Of a stretch of 64,000 nucleotides of DNA, positions 36,601 through 49,939 are shown in pieces. The number at the start of each line of letters is the position of its first letter. Position 1 is the first letter of the stretch. Made by a program: the position numbers and the translations under genes. The notes under the pieces were generated by a model. That model was not told where the DNA came from. It ran no database searches and was given only the letters and a program-made list of their open reading frames with translations. The DNA comes from Sphagnum compactum (Eukaryota; Bryophyta; Sphagnopsida; Sphagnales). The stretch covers positions 434,001 to 498,000 of the forward strand of contig OZ234501.1 of the NCBI GenBank assembly GCA_965153455.1, read 5' to 3'.

Positions 36601-39290
36601 TTGCGATCGGATTCCGGAGTCAGGAGTTATGGCAGCTCAAAGCTCCGAGAGTCCCGCCGGGACAATTTCGGGACTCCATTTCGGGAGTCCCAACAAAATG
36701 TGCCATTTGGATGTAGCCTCTGTGGTGAGCTGCAGAGATAACTATATGGGGGAAGGTGGTGGCTTCCCCCGAGTCTGAGCCGTGGTGAGTCTTGTGTGTC
36801 AAAGTGCCCGTGGCTTGTCCCAACACCCAAGGGTGTTCCGAATGCTAAACTAACCTCTTTGAGTTGGTTTTTGGATGCAGATTCACACAAGCTAAGTTAG
36901 TCCCTCTTCCTAGTCTAATCCCTGGGCTCCCAACTCGACCCTCTACCCCTTTCTAGAGTTGGAAGCCGGGAGCGTGCCCTTCGGTCCCAACTTTCCGCAA
37001 CTTCACATTGGTGAACCCTCAAGTGGGTTCACCCCGGGACCAAGGAGCGCGTCAAAACCACCAATGTAGGAGTCATTTGGACCACCAAACATTAGAATCA
37101 ATTTTGCATGCATTTGGCCCTTGATTTAAAATAGTATGTGGTTTCCAAAGTATTTCCTAGTAGCCAACCAACCCATCCTCAAGATCCACCTTTTGATGTA
37201 GGTTCAATTGCCATAAACCTTCACATGGCAATAATCCAAATGCACGTGGGGAAAAACATAGTGGAGGATGTCTTGTTGGATGGGGGTTTGGGTGTCAACA
37301 TTATCACTAAAGATTTGACAAAAAAATTAGGATTACCTATCTCGAAACCTACACCTTATACCCGTAAGATAGGAGACTAGACCCTAACCAAACTAGTAGG
37401 GCTAATCCGAGATCTGAAAATCCATATACATGTTATACAGATGTTGTCACCTTCACAATGATGAAAAAAATGTACAGGATGAAAGTTACTCCATGCTGCT
37501 AGGTTGTCTTCGGCTATGAAATGTTAAGGTTACATATGATTATGGTAATAATCCCATAAGCATGGAGGGTAATGGCATTATACGCACCATAGCTGTAACA
37601 AAGGATTTGGATTATAATACCAGAAACCCATAAGCCTTGCTCTACTATGATTTTGTTCATGGAGTCACAAATGAAGAAAAAGACGTGTTGTTGATAATCG
37701 AACCAGATTTGTTTACAATGGTACAATTATTTTATCGGAACTAGAAATCTTGGCGGCTATGGTGGCTATTAAAAAATTGGTATCGATACAAAAAATTAAT
37801 ACTGAGGAACCAATTTTTTATTTCTTTCACACACCGGGAGAAATTTTGATAGATACTACACCAACACGAATCAAAGTGCAGGACATGAAGCTAACACAAT
37901 GGAATATATCAGAGGAGGTCCAAATTCGCCCTCTGAATGTGGGTATTTACAAAGAACCCCGGTTGGTGAAGCCGAACACCAATTTGGATTTTTTTGTAAC
38001 AAATGTGGTGGATCAATTGTTGAAAGAGTACAAAGACATCTTTGCATGGATGTACAAGGACCTAAGAAGCGTTCCACCTCACCTAACACAACGCCGAATT
38101 GAGCTCAATACCAACATTCTTGCATCGCATCAAGCACGAGATTGGATGAATCCAAATTATGTTGCGATAATGAGGCAAGATTTGAACAAGCTTCTAGCTA
38201 CAAAATTCATCTCTCCAATGGAGGATGCAACTTGGCTTTCTTCCATTGTGGTGGTACCAAAAAAGAATGGCGAGCTTTGAATTTGTATGGATTTTTAAAA
38301 ATGAAATGTTGCCACGAAAAAAATCCTTATCCTTTACCTTTTATGGTGAAAGTACTGGACATGGTGGTATGGCATGAAGTCCACTCCTTTTTAAATGGTT
38401 TTTTCGGTTATCATCAAATCATGATCGCCCTAGAAGATAGGTACAAAACCACCTTCATTATCGAGTTGAGAACATTTGTTTAGATAGTTATGCCCTTTGG
38501 ATTGAAAAATGCTCCACCCACCTACCAACGGGTACTGAGTATGGCATCTCATGAATACCTTAAGGTGTTCATGAAATTGTTCTTGGACGATTTCAGTTTG
38601 TTCAACGACCTTAACATGCACCTTGACAAACTTTAGTAATGTTTTGACAAATGCTGAAAATTCAATATAAGTCTAAATTTGAAGAAATGTTGGTTTACTT
38701 AGGGGTCATACTTGGGTATGTTGTCTCCAAGGCAAGGAAATTACCTAATTCGAAAAAGATTTTGGTAATCATGAATATGTGTGTAGCGAAAACACCAAAA
38801 GACATACAAGTCTTCAATGGGATGGCTCAATTTTATCGATGTTTCATTAAGAGTTTTGCTTTCATTATGGCCCTGGTAATCGAGGCTATGCTAATTCAAA
38901 ATCCTACCAAAAAATGTGATTAGCCAATTACATACGCCTTTTGACTCTTAAACAATATGGAAAAAAACTACACCACTATCAAAAGGGAAGCACTAACCAT
39001 GGTTTATGCTTCACATAAATTGAAACATTGTCTATTGGGAAACATGTTTATTTTCTACATGGACCACATGGCGTTGTTGTAATTTGTAAAAAAACCTCAA
39101 CTACTAGGATGAATTATAAGGTTGGTTTTATTTCGGAATATGATTTTTCGGTAGCGTACAAACTTGGGCACTCCCATTTTGTGGTAGACATTTCCTCACG
39201 ACTTCCTAATGCTACCAAAATTATGGGGATTATTGACCAAACTACTAATGCTTCACTGTTTGTATTTCAATCAGAATGGCTATAGGAAAT
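33691..39290 (+). pseudogene. Ty3-gypsy gag-protease-RT-RNase H relic (plus copy)
   Basis: Follows LTR-like repeat C. Order: a zinc knuckle CSFCRGPKHVVGNC (34393-34434, CX2CX4HX4C); a Gly/Pro-rich segment (about 34919-35090); gag core with ALRVIKQGSDEKVEVYYEQI near 35450; a second knuckle CGFYHKLRHLKEHC near 35740 with one Cys lost; protease LLDGGLGVNIITKDL near 37280 and LVGLIRDLKIHIH; EEKDVLLIIEPDLF near 37680; RT near 38230 (WLSSIVVVPKKNGEL), PYPLPF and GYHQIMIALE; TPKDIQVFNGMAQFYRCFIK near 38810; RNase H near 39030-39285 ending FQSEWL. Integrase is absent. Split at 36235-37054 by a solo LTR. Numerous stops and frameshifts. The host of this relic would have had a retrotransposon replicating through RNA; this copy cannot. 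Confidence 0.85.
36235..37054 (-). mobile_element. Solo LTR, family B (copy 2), 820 bp, inverted
   Basis: On the plus strand it runs TGTCGCAACCCC to GAGCGCGTCA, the reverse of copies 1 and 3, with the perfect 5-bp duplication aaacc at 36230-36234 and 37055-37059. It sits between the gag and protease parts of the plus-strand gypsy relic. It keeps more CpG and G+C than copies 1 and 3, which suggests it is the youngest or least methylated of the three. Confidence 0.9.
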
Positions 39291-40365
39291 ACTGGTAAAT
39301 ACAAATTATCCTATGTTCAAACTTAAATATGGACTAAAACATATCATGAAATTAATATTAATAAAATCTAATCATTTAAATATACTCACATCTAAATTTA
39401 AAACTTTAATCTAGTTATGAAAGTATGATAAAAACATCAAAACAAAAAATCTGGCTATGGAATCGAAGCTTTTCTAGAAACCAAAATATTCTTGTTTCAT
39501 ATTCCCAAAAATTCCATGTTTTACCATAATCCCACAATACTCCTCTTCTTCCAAAAATGATCATCTTAAAACAACCCTATGATTAATTCAAATTCAAATG
39601 GTGATAAAAACTATGTAAACTAGCTAATAATTCTTAGAACAATAACTAAGTAAGTAAATATATATTAATTAACTATTACAACAAGTAATTACTCCCTTAA
39701 CATTACCCCACCCATACTCTGAATTATGTCCTAGAATTTTAGATCAAAATATGTTAAAAAAGCTAAATTTGATGTTGTTTTTGATCCTATGAGTCAAAAA
39801 TCTAATGTTGATCTTGTTGTACTTTAATTTGATCTATCTATACTATAATATGATCTGTCTATGCCTGTTGTATTTCAAATTGAATCCATGGATGATTCTT
39901 TGTTGTATTTTGAATATGTTTTTGTTTTTCTTGTACCTCTATTGACAATTGTGCACTTGTTTAGTGATTTGTTGATGTCTATTCCTGTGACTGCAACTTT
40001 GATGTGACTTGTAGCTATCGTTGTGACTACAAATTTGATGTAATATGAATTTGCTCATGTCGTTGCAACTTTGATGCTAATTCAATTTGATCCTCTTGTA
40101 TTTCATGAGTTATATGTTTTTTAGTTTGTATCCAATCTCCTATTTCTATGGTTACAAATGCATACTCTTGGGAACTAACCTCCTGTAAAACATATTATAA
40201 TGGTTCTAAAGTTTGTTCTAATGCATATTTCATACCATCGGCCTCCCTATGGAAATCATCCCTTCCTCCTCTAATGTTTGCTAGTTCCTCCTTTTCTATT
40301 TTTGTTCCTGATGGTTTTGCACCATCAGTATTCTCTCTTTCTTCTTCCTCATTTGAGATTTTTGG
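39291..40365. other. Intergenic, no gene recognised
   Basis: AT-rich sequence after the truncated gypsy RNase H. No integrase, LTR or other gene motif is seen. A loose repetition (gttgtattt, tttgatcctc, ttgcaactttgatg) occurs at 39830-40100. Confidence 0.45.
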
Positions 40366-42903
40366 TTATAGAGTGAGGATTAAAAGTTCATATTGAAATG
40401 ATGGTATGACCTTTTCCATTTGAGATATCTTATGCCTATAGAGCTTCTCATTTCTCTCATACATTCTATATACCTTTCTAATATCTTTCTGGACTATATC
40501 CTGCATTGCATCCCACCATAGATCTGCATCCTTTTCTTCGATTGTCAATGCTTTAAGTTTTACCTAAAGCAAATTACGCTACTTCTTGAGCTCATTGTTT
40601 CATTTGAAAACATTGTCATAATCGAAAGGCTTAATTCCCTGAGCCTCCTTAAAAAAAATTTGTAACCTTTTGTTAAAAACCATCTGCCTCTATAATTTTT
40701 TGTGCATTTCTACTTGCTTATGTAATTCATTTTTGGATTTGTATACATTACTAATATCCACTTTCAGCTCCTCTAACTCCTTGTGTTGCTTTAAGAGAGT
40801 CTGCTCCATAATTCCTATAATCTCTTTAAAGTTTATTGTGTTCCACATTCAAAGAATCCTTCTTTGTCTTTAACGTTTAGTAATTGGCATTGGTTTGCGT
40901 CAGAGTTGCTTGTAGAGAATCTCTTTCCATTCTGATCTTCTCTAGATTCTTGTTCTGCTTCTCCATGTTGTCAATATTTTGTCTAGATGTTTGTAGTTTT
41001 ACCAATACCTCATTATTCTCATGCTTTTTGACGTCATCTGTTTGTAGTTTTTGCTCCTTTTCCAAAACCACTTTCAAATTTTGAACAAGTCTATCCTTTT
41101 CCTCTATAATCTATTTATTTTTTTATTTCAGATCGAAAAGTCGGAGCATAATGTTGGTCATTTGTGTGTTATATATTCTATTATTTATTGAAACATATTA
41201 ACAACCCTCCTATGTTCATCCAAGTCTGTTTCTAGCCTTTGTACAAACCTTGGTGTATGAAACCTAGGAGTGTGTCCCCTAGAACTAGTATATGAAGAAC
41301 TTTTGTGTGAAATTTAAATTTTTCCAAATATAGTTGTTCCTATAGCAGAACTTGGTCTTGAAGGTAGCATACCTTCATTATTCTATGGTGTTGGAATAGA
41401 TTGTTTGATGCGCCCCCAAACTCCTCAAGGGACCCAAAGGTGGGTCCCAGAGTGAAACAACGGAAGAAGAAGAAAGTTGGGGCACACTCCTTAACTCGCA
41501 ACACTTTGGGGGTAGGAGGGTGTGCTGAAGCTTTGAGATGGATTAAGATGAACTCACAAGTAATAGTTCAAGATGATATCAACCTGCAAAACCAAGAAAA
41601 GAGGGCGGTTAGTGCAAGTCGAATGGAAGTGGTGCGATGGACTTAATAAGGACAACCTCAAGCACAAACTTCACACAGCCCGTAACCTTTACAAGGAAGC
41701 ACCATTCCCCTCCCTATAGTATATTATGTGCCTCTTTGCGAGGACTACATCCAAATGTCACTTTTCCCAGGACTTCCACTTGTTGTCCAAAAATTTTGGA
41801 CGCTTATATCTTTCTCAAATCAAGTTTTTTTTGAAAGTTCAAGGATAATATCTTATAGCCATTGAAAATATCTTTTCAATGATGTAAAGCATGCTCCAAT
41901 GGGACCGCTATTTTCAAGGGATTTGTGGTCGGGAGTCAAGTTCCCAATTTGACTCCCTCCCCTTCTTTTGATCATAACTCATGCAAATCAAGTCTAAATG
42001 AACAATGTGAGGACACTTTAAGCATTTAAGCTTCAAGGCCTTTTTAATTATATCTTAGGGGCCCAATCCAGTGCTTGTTTGCCCTTCCAACCAAGGCTCT
42101 GAACATTCACAATTCATGCACAAATGCAACTCCCAAAATGGGAGTGCATTCGGAAGTCATTAGGCTTCATCCCTTGCATTCTTCCCCATTTGTGAGAGTG
42201 TGTTTCACACCTAGACACACTCTCGACCTCATGGGCCTTTGCGCTTCACACTTTGTCGTGAACCCAATGTTGGGGTTGTGACATTGTTGTACTTCTGGTA
42301 TATCTAGTTATAGATCTTGTATGTGTTCTTATGCTTCCTGCTAAGCAACCTGCTCTTGTGGTTGTCCTTGTCTCTAGTTTTTTTCCTTTTTAAGGAAAAA
42401 TATGTTCAAGATTCAAAGGTCTTTTGTTTTTTAGTAGTCTCTTTCCTGCTTTTGTCCTCCTATGGATACTATGTTTGCTTCTTCTTCCCTTGTGGTTTTG
42501 CTTCTTGGATTGGAAACCATTTATGAAATAGAACCTCTAGGACAATAGTAGAATGCCATACATCCTTTTTTGGTTATCTTTTGGCCATTTTTTCAATCAT
42601 GTTCTTTTGACACTTTTCCCATTTGATAAACTTTTTGACTAATTGATAATACATAATTACAGCCCAATTGACAGATTCTCCATGATATAATTTGGAGATC
42701 ATCATGGCATATCTATTGCTAAAATATTGCACCTTGCCTTTTTGATAGATAATGTAATTAACTTTTACTAGTAGATGTCTATCTATAATATTATATTCTT
42801 CTGCCATCATAACTTTGATTCTACTGTATTTCCAATTATTCAAAAGTTCAACCAGAATATTATGACATGGAGTTCTCCATTCAACCTCAAACATACCTAC
42901 CAA
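40366..42903 (-). pseudogene. Extra gypsy ORF (copy 2), split by a solo LTR
   Basis: Minus-strand fragments in order: YFSNRYAMMISKLYHGESVN, YQLVKKFIKWEKCQKNMIE (42574-42903); then, beyond the inserted LTR, a coiled coil with KLQTSRQNIDNMEKQNKNLE (40877-41077) and LKQHKELEELKVDIS (about 40790), and DADLWWDAMQDIVQKDIRK with NEKLYRHKISQMEKV (40366-40548). The WW-x6-IxxK pattern and coiled coil mirror KWKEWWKTIQKIMEK in copy 1 at 24090. No gypsy pol on the same strand is attached here, so this is an isolated fragment. Stops and frame changes throughout. Confidence 0.5.
41406..42283 (+). mobile_element. Solo LTR, family B (copy 3), 878 bp
   Basis: Starts TGATGCGCCCCC, ends GGGGTTGTGACA, with the perfect 5-bp duplication ttgtt at 41401-41405 and 42284-42288. 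Internal match to the other copies at 41940-41980 (tttgactccctccccttctttt, then cataactcatg). It splits the second copy of the extra gypsy ORF. Confidence 0.9.
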
Positions 42904-45900
42904 ACCATTTATATTGGCCCATATACTCTCCTCTCCAGAACTTGTTTAAAGCCAAATATTCTTCAAATTATATTATAACTTTGCTATGTAGAAGTAAAAA
43001 TGTACCTGACCTCATCATCTTGTTGATTTTGAACCTTCTTCCAAAGACCTAGACTATAAAGGCAAAATATTTGTAAAATTTTGCTATCCTTTCTTTCTTT
43101 TTTGTTTTTCTTCTTTCAACTTCTATAATCTTTCTTTGGATTGTCTTTACAACTTCTTAACAAAGTTTTCTTCTACACTCATTCTAGAAACAAAAAATGA
43201 TATAAACTTGTTTGTAAAAAATGAAAATGAAGAGGCATTATGTTGTTTGTTGGTTGCTAAAACGCACTCATCTCATTTCATGTAATGACATTTCACTTTT
43301 CATTTTAAGGTTAGTGTTTTAATGATTTATCCTCTTTTTTTTGACACATGTCGACCCTTTTCTAAATTCATACTAATATTAATACGAGCTATAGTTAATG
43401 TTTGCTGACCTAATAACTTTATAAATGTGGCATTAGGTTGTTTAGATGACAACTTTAAATTTGATGACCTAATGTTGTACACTAAATTTTTTTTTAATCT
43501 TATGCTGAGTCATCAGATTGACAGAATTTTGTTTTAATGTGACAAACCTATTTGACTTATAGTCCAATGATTGTGAAAATGGGTGATTATGGTTTCTGAA
43601 TAAGCATAATATTACTTAAGGGAAAGAATTGTAAGGACTTTTTATTTCTTGTTTAACTATTGATCCTTCAGAAATGTCTGAGATTCTTTCATCATTAGAC
43701 TCAAAGTTTGTATAACTTTGTAGAATTAGGTGCTATGAATTTTAATTATCAAAAGGTAGGTGGTAAAGATAATGTCGAGCAAAAGACTTGGATCACACCC
43801 TTGGCAAACCTTTCTTCAAAAAGTCATTTTCCTAAAATCTATTGGTTGCCAACATATAAACAAAAATTTAAAACACTTATCAACTTAGTAGCCTAGTCAC
43901 TATTGAATGCACAAAAGTTAGGATTTTCGAAAGTTGTCTTCCTTTAACAAGGATCAAATAAGAAATGTGCAAACAAGTAGTGAAAATCATGTCAAATATG
44001 TATTAACATGTCCAATCAAGTATTAATGACTAGGTGCAAATAGGTATAATCAGGTACTAATGAAAATGTGCAATCATATCCTAACAATTATAAACAAATA
44101 CCAATAAATAATGAACAATACCAAAATGAATGTCTGTCATCCTATATTGTTTCACTATTTCTTAAATAATTATAATAATATGCATTCATGTTGTTGTGAT
44201 GCTTGTTCTTTTAGATGGATGACCTTATGAATCAAGGTCAATTTAATTTATTAACCCGCCTCTTTCAAATTTTTATCTTCATCAACCAATTATGCTACTA
44301 CTTTGGTTTTTTACAACATTAGGATAGTCTCTTGGGTTGTGGACACTAATTCAAACCTCTTTTTTTGACACTAGTCCATACACCTTTTGGGTTGGTACAA
44401 ATTTAAACATTTGTTGGTTTAAACTATGTCCCTCTGGATGATAATGTGTGATTGGATAGTTAGGACAAATTTAATATAGATCACATTGAACTTTTGAAAA
44501 ACAAGATTGATCTTGTACTTACAATTTTCAATTATTTGTAATAACCATGTATATCTTGATTGAAAGATGATAATTTTAGAATGGTGTCTCCTTTTCTTAA
44601 GTAAGTTTTTCAATTGTGCTTGGTGTTGATGTGCACTTGCAAACTTGTAATCTCCCTAGTATATTGAAAATATCATATTATAAGTTAATTCCAACATTGG
44701 AATTGTTTCCTATCTTAATTAAGTCCTCCATTCATGTTCAAATGCTACTAGTGCATTCACAAATCACTTCTCTATCCAATGACCAACTAGCCAATTCAAA
44801 TTTCTAGTACTTCAATGCTTCTATCACATAATGTTTGCTCTCACATCCTCTCATCAAACCATTTCACACTTTGTAAAAAATTTCTAACAAGATTTTTTTT
44901 GAAAATCTTCTCATTTAAGTGTCTCATAAGTCTCACAAGTGTTATACTAAAATTCCTCAACAATATGTTTCTTGGAAATCCTTTCATCTAAATGTCTCAC
45001 ACTCCACTAAATTTTTTCAACAAAACATTTTTTTTGTAGTTAGCATTTAAGGCTTTAAGTGTCAACACTAGACATGAACAACCTATTCTATAAAAGTAAC
45101 AAACTTCAAGCTATTCATTATTTGCCTACAAACAACAAGATCAACAAAGAAAAATAAATAAACCATGAATGGTCACCAAATGTAAATTGACAATTTATAT
45201 GGCCTTTATGAAAATAAATCAAACCTCAACAATAACAAAAATCACTTTTGAATCTAATTCAAATCAAAAATTCAAAAAAAATCATGAAATTCACATTCAA
45301 TTAATGATTACAAAAAATAATAATATTGATTATGAAAGAGATCATAAAAATATGGTCTTTTCTTCAAACTAATGTTTTTATATATGTTTACGTCTTATTT
45401 GTAACTTGAAAATTAGTTACCTAACATTAGCCAATATTTAATATCATAACTAATAACTAACTAATAGTTAACACACATTTCAATAATTATTACTTGAGAT
45501 TGCTTATCGTCACTTCCGTGCAAATAATTTACACATTCACACACATACATTCATACACATGATATGTAAATTTTTCATGTACACACATTCCATGAAAAAA
45601 CTAGAAAGTTTTTATGTAAGTCCTTATTACATATTTTATCAACTAGTTGACTTCATTATGATATTCCTACAACAAAATGCCAACCCCCTCTTCCTTTGTT
45701 CTTGCCCACTTTATATATATTTTAAATATGCTATAACAAACTAAGTTTTGCTACTACTGCCTTTTAAGTGGTAGATAGTCATTTAGCAAGAACAATAAAC
45801 ATTGGGGGCAAACCGTAATTTTGGTAATTGATTGTTCATGAGAGTCTAAGTAACAAGTCAATTATAGAGAATTTCGATAAGAATATATATGCAACAAGAT

Positions 45901-47727
45901 GATGAATTTTGATGATTTGATAGCTAATAATACATATTGTAATGAGCCTCCAAGTTTAATTAGCCTACCTATTTCAATGATCTCTTTCTTCCTAACTTTA
46001 ATTCTGCTACCTATAAGTGTTGGTGGGAAGGTAAATGCATGCAAAAATAGTGTGAATGTGGACAATAAATGTTGGGGGGTTAAAATCTTAGTAAAAGGAA
46101 CCATAGCAATCGAGGTTGGACTCCTTACCAAGGATTGCATTTTACACGTGTCTTACATGTATTGGTCTATTAAATATCAAAATTGTATTTTAAATGTAAT
46201 TCCTAGGATTGGATATTAATATTGAGACCAAACATGACTCAAATCATAATAAAAAACTATAAATTTTTTTGCATGAGGTTCTAGATTATAGTCAAATGTA
46301 TAATTTTGTTTTTAACCATGATGACAAATTTTGAACTTTTTTGACCATTAAGGACGTTCATAATCAAAATCAATAGCATCCGTTAAAAGGATTCAATACA
46401 TGTGAGTTTTTTTAAAAACACATGTTGCCCTTCTTATGAAGTATATATTAGAGCCCGTAATAAATTTGAAAACACTTGATGAAGGTTTGAGTAACAAAAA
46501 ACACATTCAAATTTTAGAGTCCTTAGAAGGACCTTATCAACAAGTGTTTTTTGTATGACAAATGACTATAATAACATAGTGAAATGACTCCAAATTCATA
46601 GGAGTGCAATTTCATGAGCACCAAAACATAATTACAAATTATGGATAAATAATTCATTACATACAATTAATGGTGATTTCCAACATTCATAGGTGCAGTT
46701 TTAAGCATTGTCAACAACTTCCTTGGCTCCTTTTATCGTGAATGTACCTTGGGGGTGCACAAATGAATAAAAATTAAGTGATATTTAGTTTTATTTGGGT
46801 GCATAGAAGGGGTGGGTGGGTGTTCAACTATGCACCTTGACTAACACACACCCAAAACAACAATCCTTGTTGCATTATTGATTTCAAATCAATGTTTTTA
46901 AAAAACAAATATTTCTAAAATTCCAAGTTTGTGATGTTGCTCAAGTGGCAACCATACATAAAAAATAATAGCCAAATTTGGCTATATTCAAAATATGAAA
47001 TAAAAAACCTAAAGCACCTTCCATATTGTGGTGATTTTATTTTTTTGTTTTGAATTTTGGTTATTTCTTCAAAACAATTGGGAATTTGTGACAAAATATT
47101 ACTTTAAAAGTTGTTTTTTTTAAATGGAAAATTTTGCCACATTAAAAATCACAGTTACAAATGTGAACCTATTTTATTCCATCAAATTGGTATTGCCTAG
47201 TTACCCCAAATCAAAAAATCTTAAATGATCATTAGTTTTGGTATAACCAAGCAAGAGAAAGCAAGGGAAAGTGGAAAGAAGTGGGTGCAATGTGCATGTG
47301 GCAAAACCAACCCTATTTCTAATGCAACCACATGACATTTACACTTTGTGGCATATTCAATGTACTAGAATTGACACCTCTATGGCCTAGTACATGGTGC
47401 ATAGGTCTAAATTGCTATAAACAACAAATGTTATGGGCTAAAACACATCATCATACTATTGTAATATGCTAGGCCCACTAAGATGAGGTTGTTTCATGTC
47501 AACCATAAAAAAAATCAGCCCTTAAAGTTAAAATTGATAATAGAGCTTCAATTTTGCATTGTATGCTAAATATCCTATTAGAGCAAGGAGCTTTGAAATG
47601 ACACATGTTAAACATTAGTAAATTGAACTAGCAAGACCATTCCCCATAATGCCCATAAACATAGTCTCACATGAAGATTTCGTAATATATGTTGCATATT
47701 CATTCAAGAAGGACTTTCGACCCCATA
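42904..47727. other. Intergenic, no gene recognised
   Basis: Long AT-rich interval with many short frames and no recognised domain, terminal repeat or splice-supported gene. A 106-codon plus-strand frame at 45899-46219 and its antisense partner have no motif support and are not called. Confidence 0.45.
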
Positions 47728-48040
47728 GGACATGGCTACATGTGCATAAACATGAAATAGAGTCTTTAGTATCTTTATGTTCTTGGATACATGTTCATAA
47801 TGGAGGGTTTGATAAAAAAATCCAATAATCAAAGGAAATATAATTGTATTAAAATACATGTTACAAAAAAAATCATCAATAATAACCATAGGACATGCCT
47901 ATGTGAGTGAACATGAAACAAAACATTTAGTATCTCTATGTTTTGTGGTACATGTTAGTAATGGAGGAGTTGATGAAAATCCAACAATCAAAATTGATCT
48001 TTTAAACATGAAATCATAATTGTATTAAGAATAAATACTA
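47728..48040 (+). repeat. Tandem duplication of about 150 bp
   Basis: Two diverged copies start ggacatg(g/c)ct at about 47728 and 47891. Both continue with aaacatgaaa, tttagtatct(t/c)tatgtt, tacatgtt, taatggagg and ccaa(t/c)aatcaaa, ending ataattgtatta. No coding content. Confidence 0.65.
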
Positions 48041-49278
48041 TAAATGTGAACATGAAGAAATATTATGTAAAAGAGATATCCTCCTCTTCAAATTAATGCA
48101 TCCTCATATGCGTGTACATGTTTTACAAATAATTAGTATCAATTACCTATCAATTAGTCACCCAATAACTATGCAACATTATAGCCAATATTTAATCCAA
48201 ACGATATCTACATGTTTAGCATATTTCCATGGTACATTGTGCACATTTTGTTTCAAAATTAGAAATATATATAATATCAAAAATACTCACACATAGAAAT
48301 TTCACTCATTTTGAATTCTTCTAAAGATCACATACAATTTATTTGGGCTTTAACAATAAAATAAATGATATAAACCATGAATATGCCATTGATTCATATT
48401 TTTAATGTAATTAAACACCAATAATTTGATAATTTTAAAAAAAACCTTGTTTAACAACAATTTACCATTTTTCATTAATTTTAAGTTTTCATTTTATCTT
48501 TGTACAATGATAAAAAAATATTTAACCCAACTACATATTTAACAGGAGAACATTTTAAAATTTAGAAGTATCATAATCATCAACATTATCATCATATAAT
48601 GTATTATTGAACACTTATATCATCTAATATAAACATCATGTCTTGAAAACAAATTGAAAGTTTTCATGAAGAAGATAGCTCATTATGGTTATCTCATTAT
48701 CTGTGAAAAATTTCATGAACAAATTCCCATTAAAATTACTATTTTTTGGTCCTTTTGCTATGTTATAGTTTTTGTGATATATTCCTACAAGTTAGAAATG
48801 TACTTAATCAACCATTGCATTGTTCAAATGTGCATCAATTTCACAACATAATGAGAGTTTAGGATGTTATCCACCTTCAATTACATAATTCTATCACAAA
48901 ATCTTCTCCAAACATTTAAAAATGCACATATAAAATTTCAAATTATGACTCTTTTTTGTGTACACCATACCATGGAAACACCATTTACTTAACATGTACA
49001 ACAAGTTACCCAATATGTTCAACATGTGTAATTGGATAATGAATACAAAGGGTTAAGACTTGTAAAAGTATGGGTTAACATTATTGATTCACATTTATAG
49101 AAAGTTCAACATGTATTGATCAACAATATTAATATTTATTTATAAAAGTATAACATGTATCAATTAACACTTATGAAAATCTAGCATGTATTGGTTAAAG
49201 CTATTGATCAACATGTCAAATTGTATGTTGATTACGATGTATTTCCCATCAAATCCCTTATCATCTCAATTTAATTGC
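48041..49278. other. Intergenic, no gene recognised
   Basis: Very AT-rich. Near 49000-49230 a phrase (aacatgtattgatcaacaatatt, agcatgtattggttaaagct) recurs loosely. No gene seen. Confidence 0.45.
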
Positions 49279-49901
49279 TTATACATTTGGTGGCAAATGA
49301 GGTTTTGCAACTACAACCAAAGCTTCAGTTATTGGACAAGTTAGTCTTGTGGCCTCCATCATATTCATGTCCTTTGGTTTAACCCCAGGTCCTGGAAACC
49401 AATCAAATGCTTGAAGAATTGTTGCAAGACCACACTCAACAACAATTTGAGCTTGATCCAAACCTAGGCATCTCGTTGATGACATGATTTAAATGGCAAT
49501 AAATTATAATTTGACCCTCTAGCACTAATATTGGAATTGTAAAAATGATCAGGATTGAACTCTAAAGAGTTTTCCCCATGCCTTAGGATCGCAACTAAAA
49601 GCCCATGTATTCATTGACACATTTGTTTTGGTTGGAATTTTGTAATTCAAAATTTGACTATCTTTGAAATTATGATGAGGAATTGCCATAGGAATTGCAA
49701 GGTGTAAATGAAGAGTTTCTTTGACAATGGGTTGCAAGTAAGGTAAACTAGGAAGATCTAATTCAACTACTACCCTATTCTTGCCCATAACTTTATTAAG
49801 TTCTTCATGTGCCCTTTCATAATTTCAAGATGGTGAATGAATTCACTTAATGCCCACTCCAAGGTGTTTAAAGATGTTTTCGTTCATGCTGCAACGATAT
49901 C
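49279..49901 (-). pseudogene. Cytochrome P450 C-terminal exon relic
   Basis: Begins after a good acceptor (ttattatag) at 49901 with DIVAA-TKTSLNTLEWALSE, the I-helix region where A-type P450s usually have AGTDTS at the start of the last exon. It continues with NRVVVELDLPSLPYLQPIVK, ETLHLHLAIP (K-helix ExxR changed to ExxH), NYKIPTKTNVSMNTWAF, LEFNPDHF-YNSN and a damaged heme loop, then LGLDQAQIVVECGLATILQ and PITEALVVVAKPHLPPNV. A Gly-to-stop at the I-helix and frameshifts before and in the heme loop make it dead. It matches the CYP71-clan pattern; the family is not resolved. Its missing middle part lies in the opposite orientation at 50527-51020. Confidence 0.85.
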
Positions 49902-49939
49902 CTATAATAAAAAAATAACAAACATTTTGTAAGCCCAAA

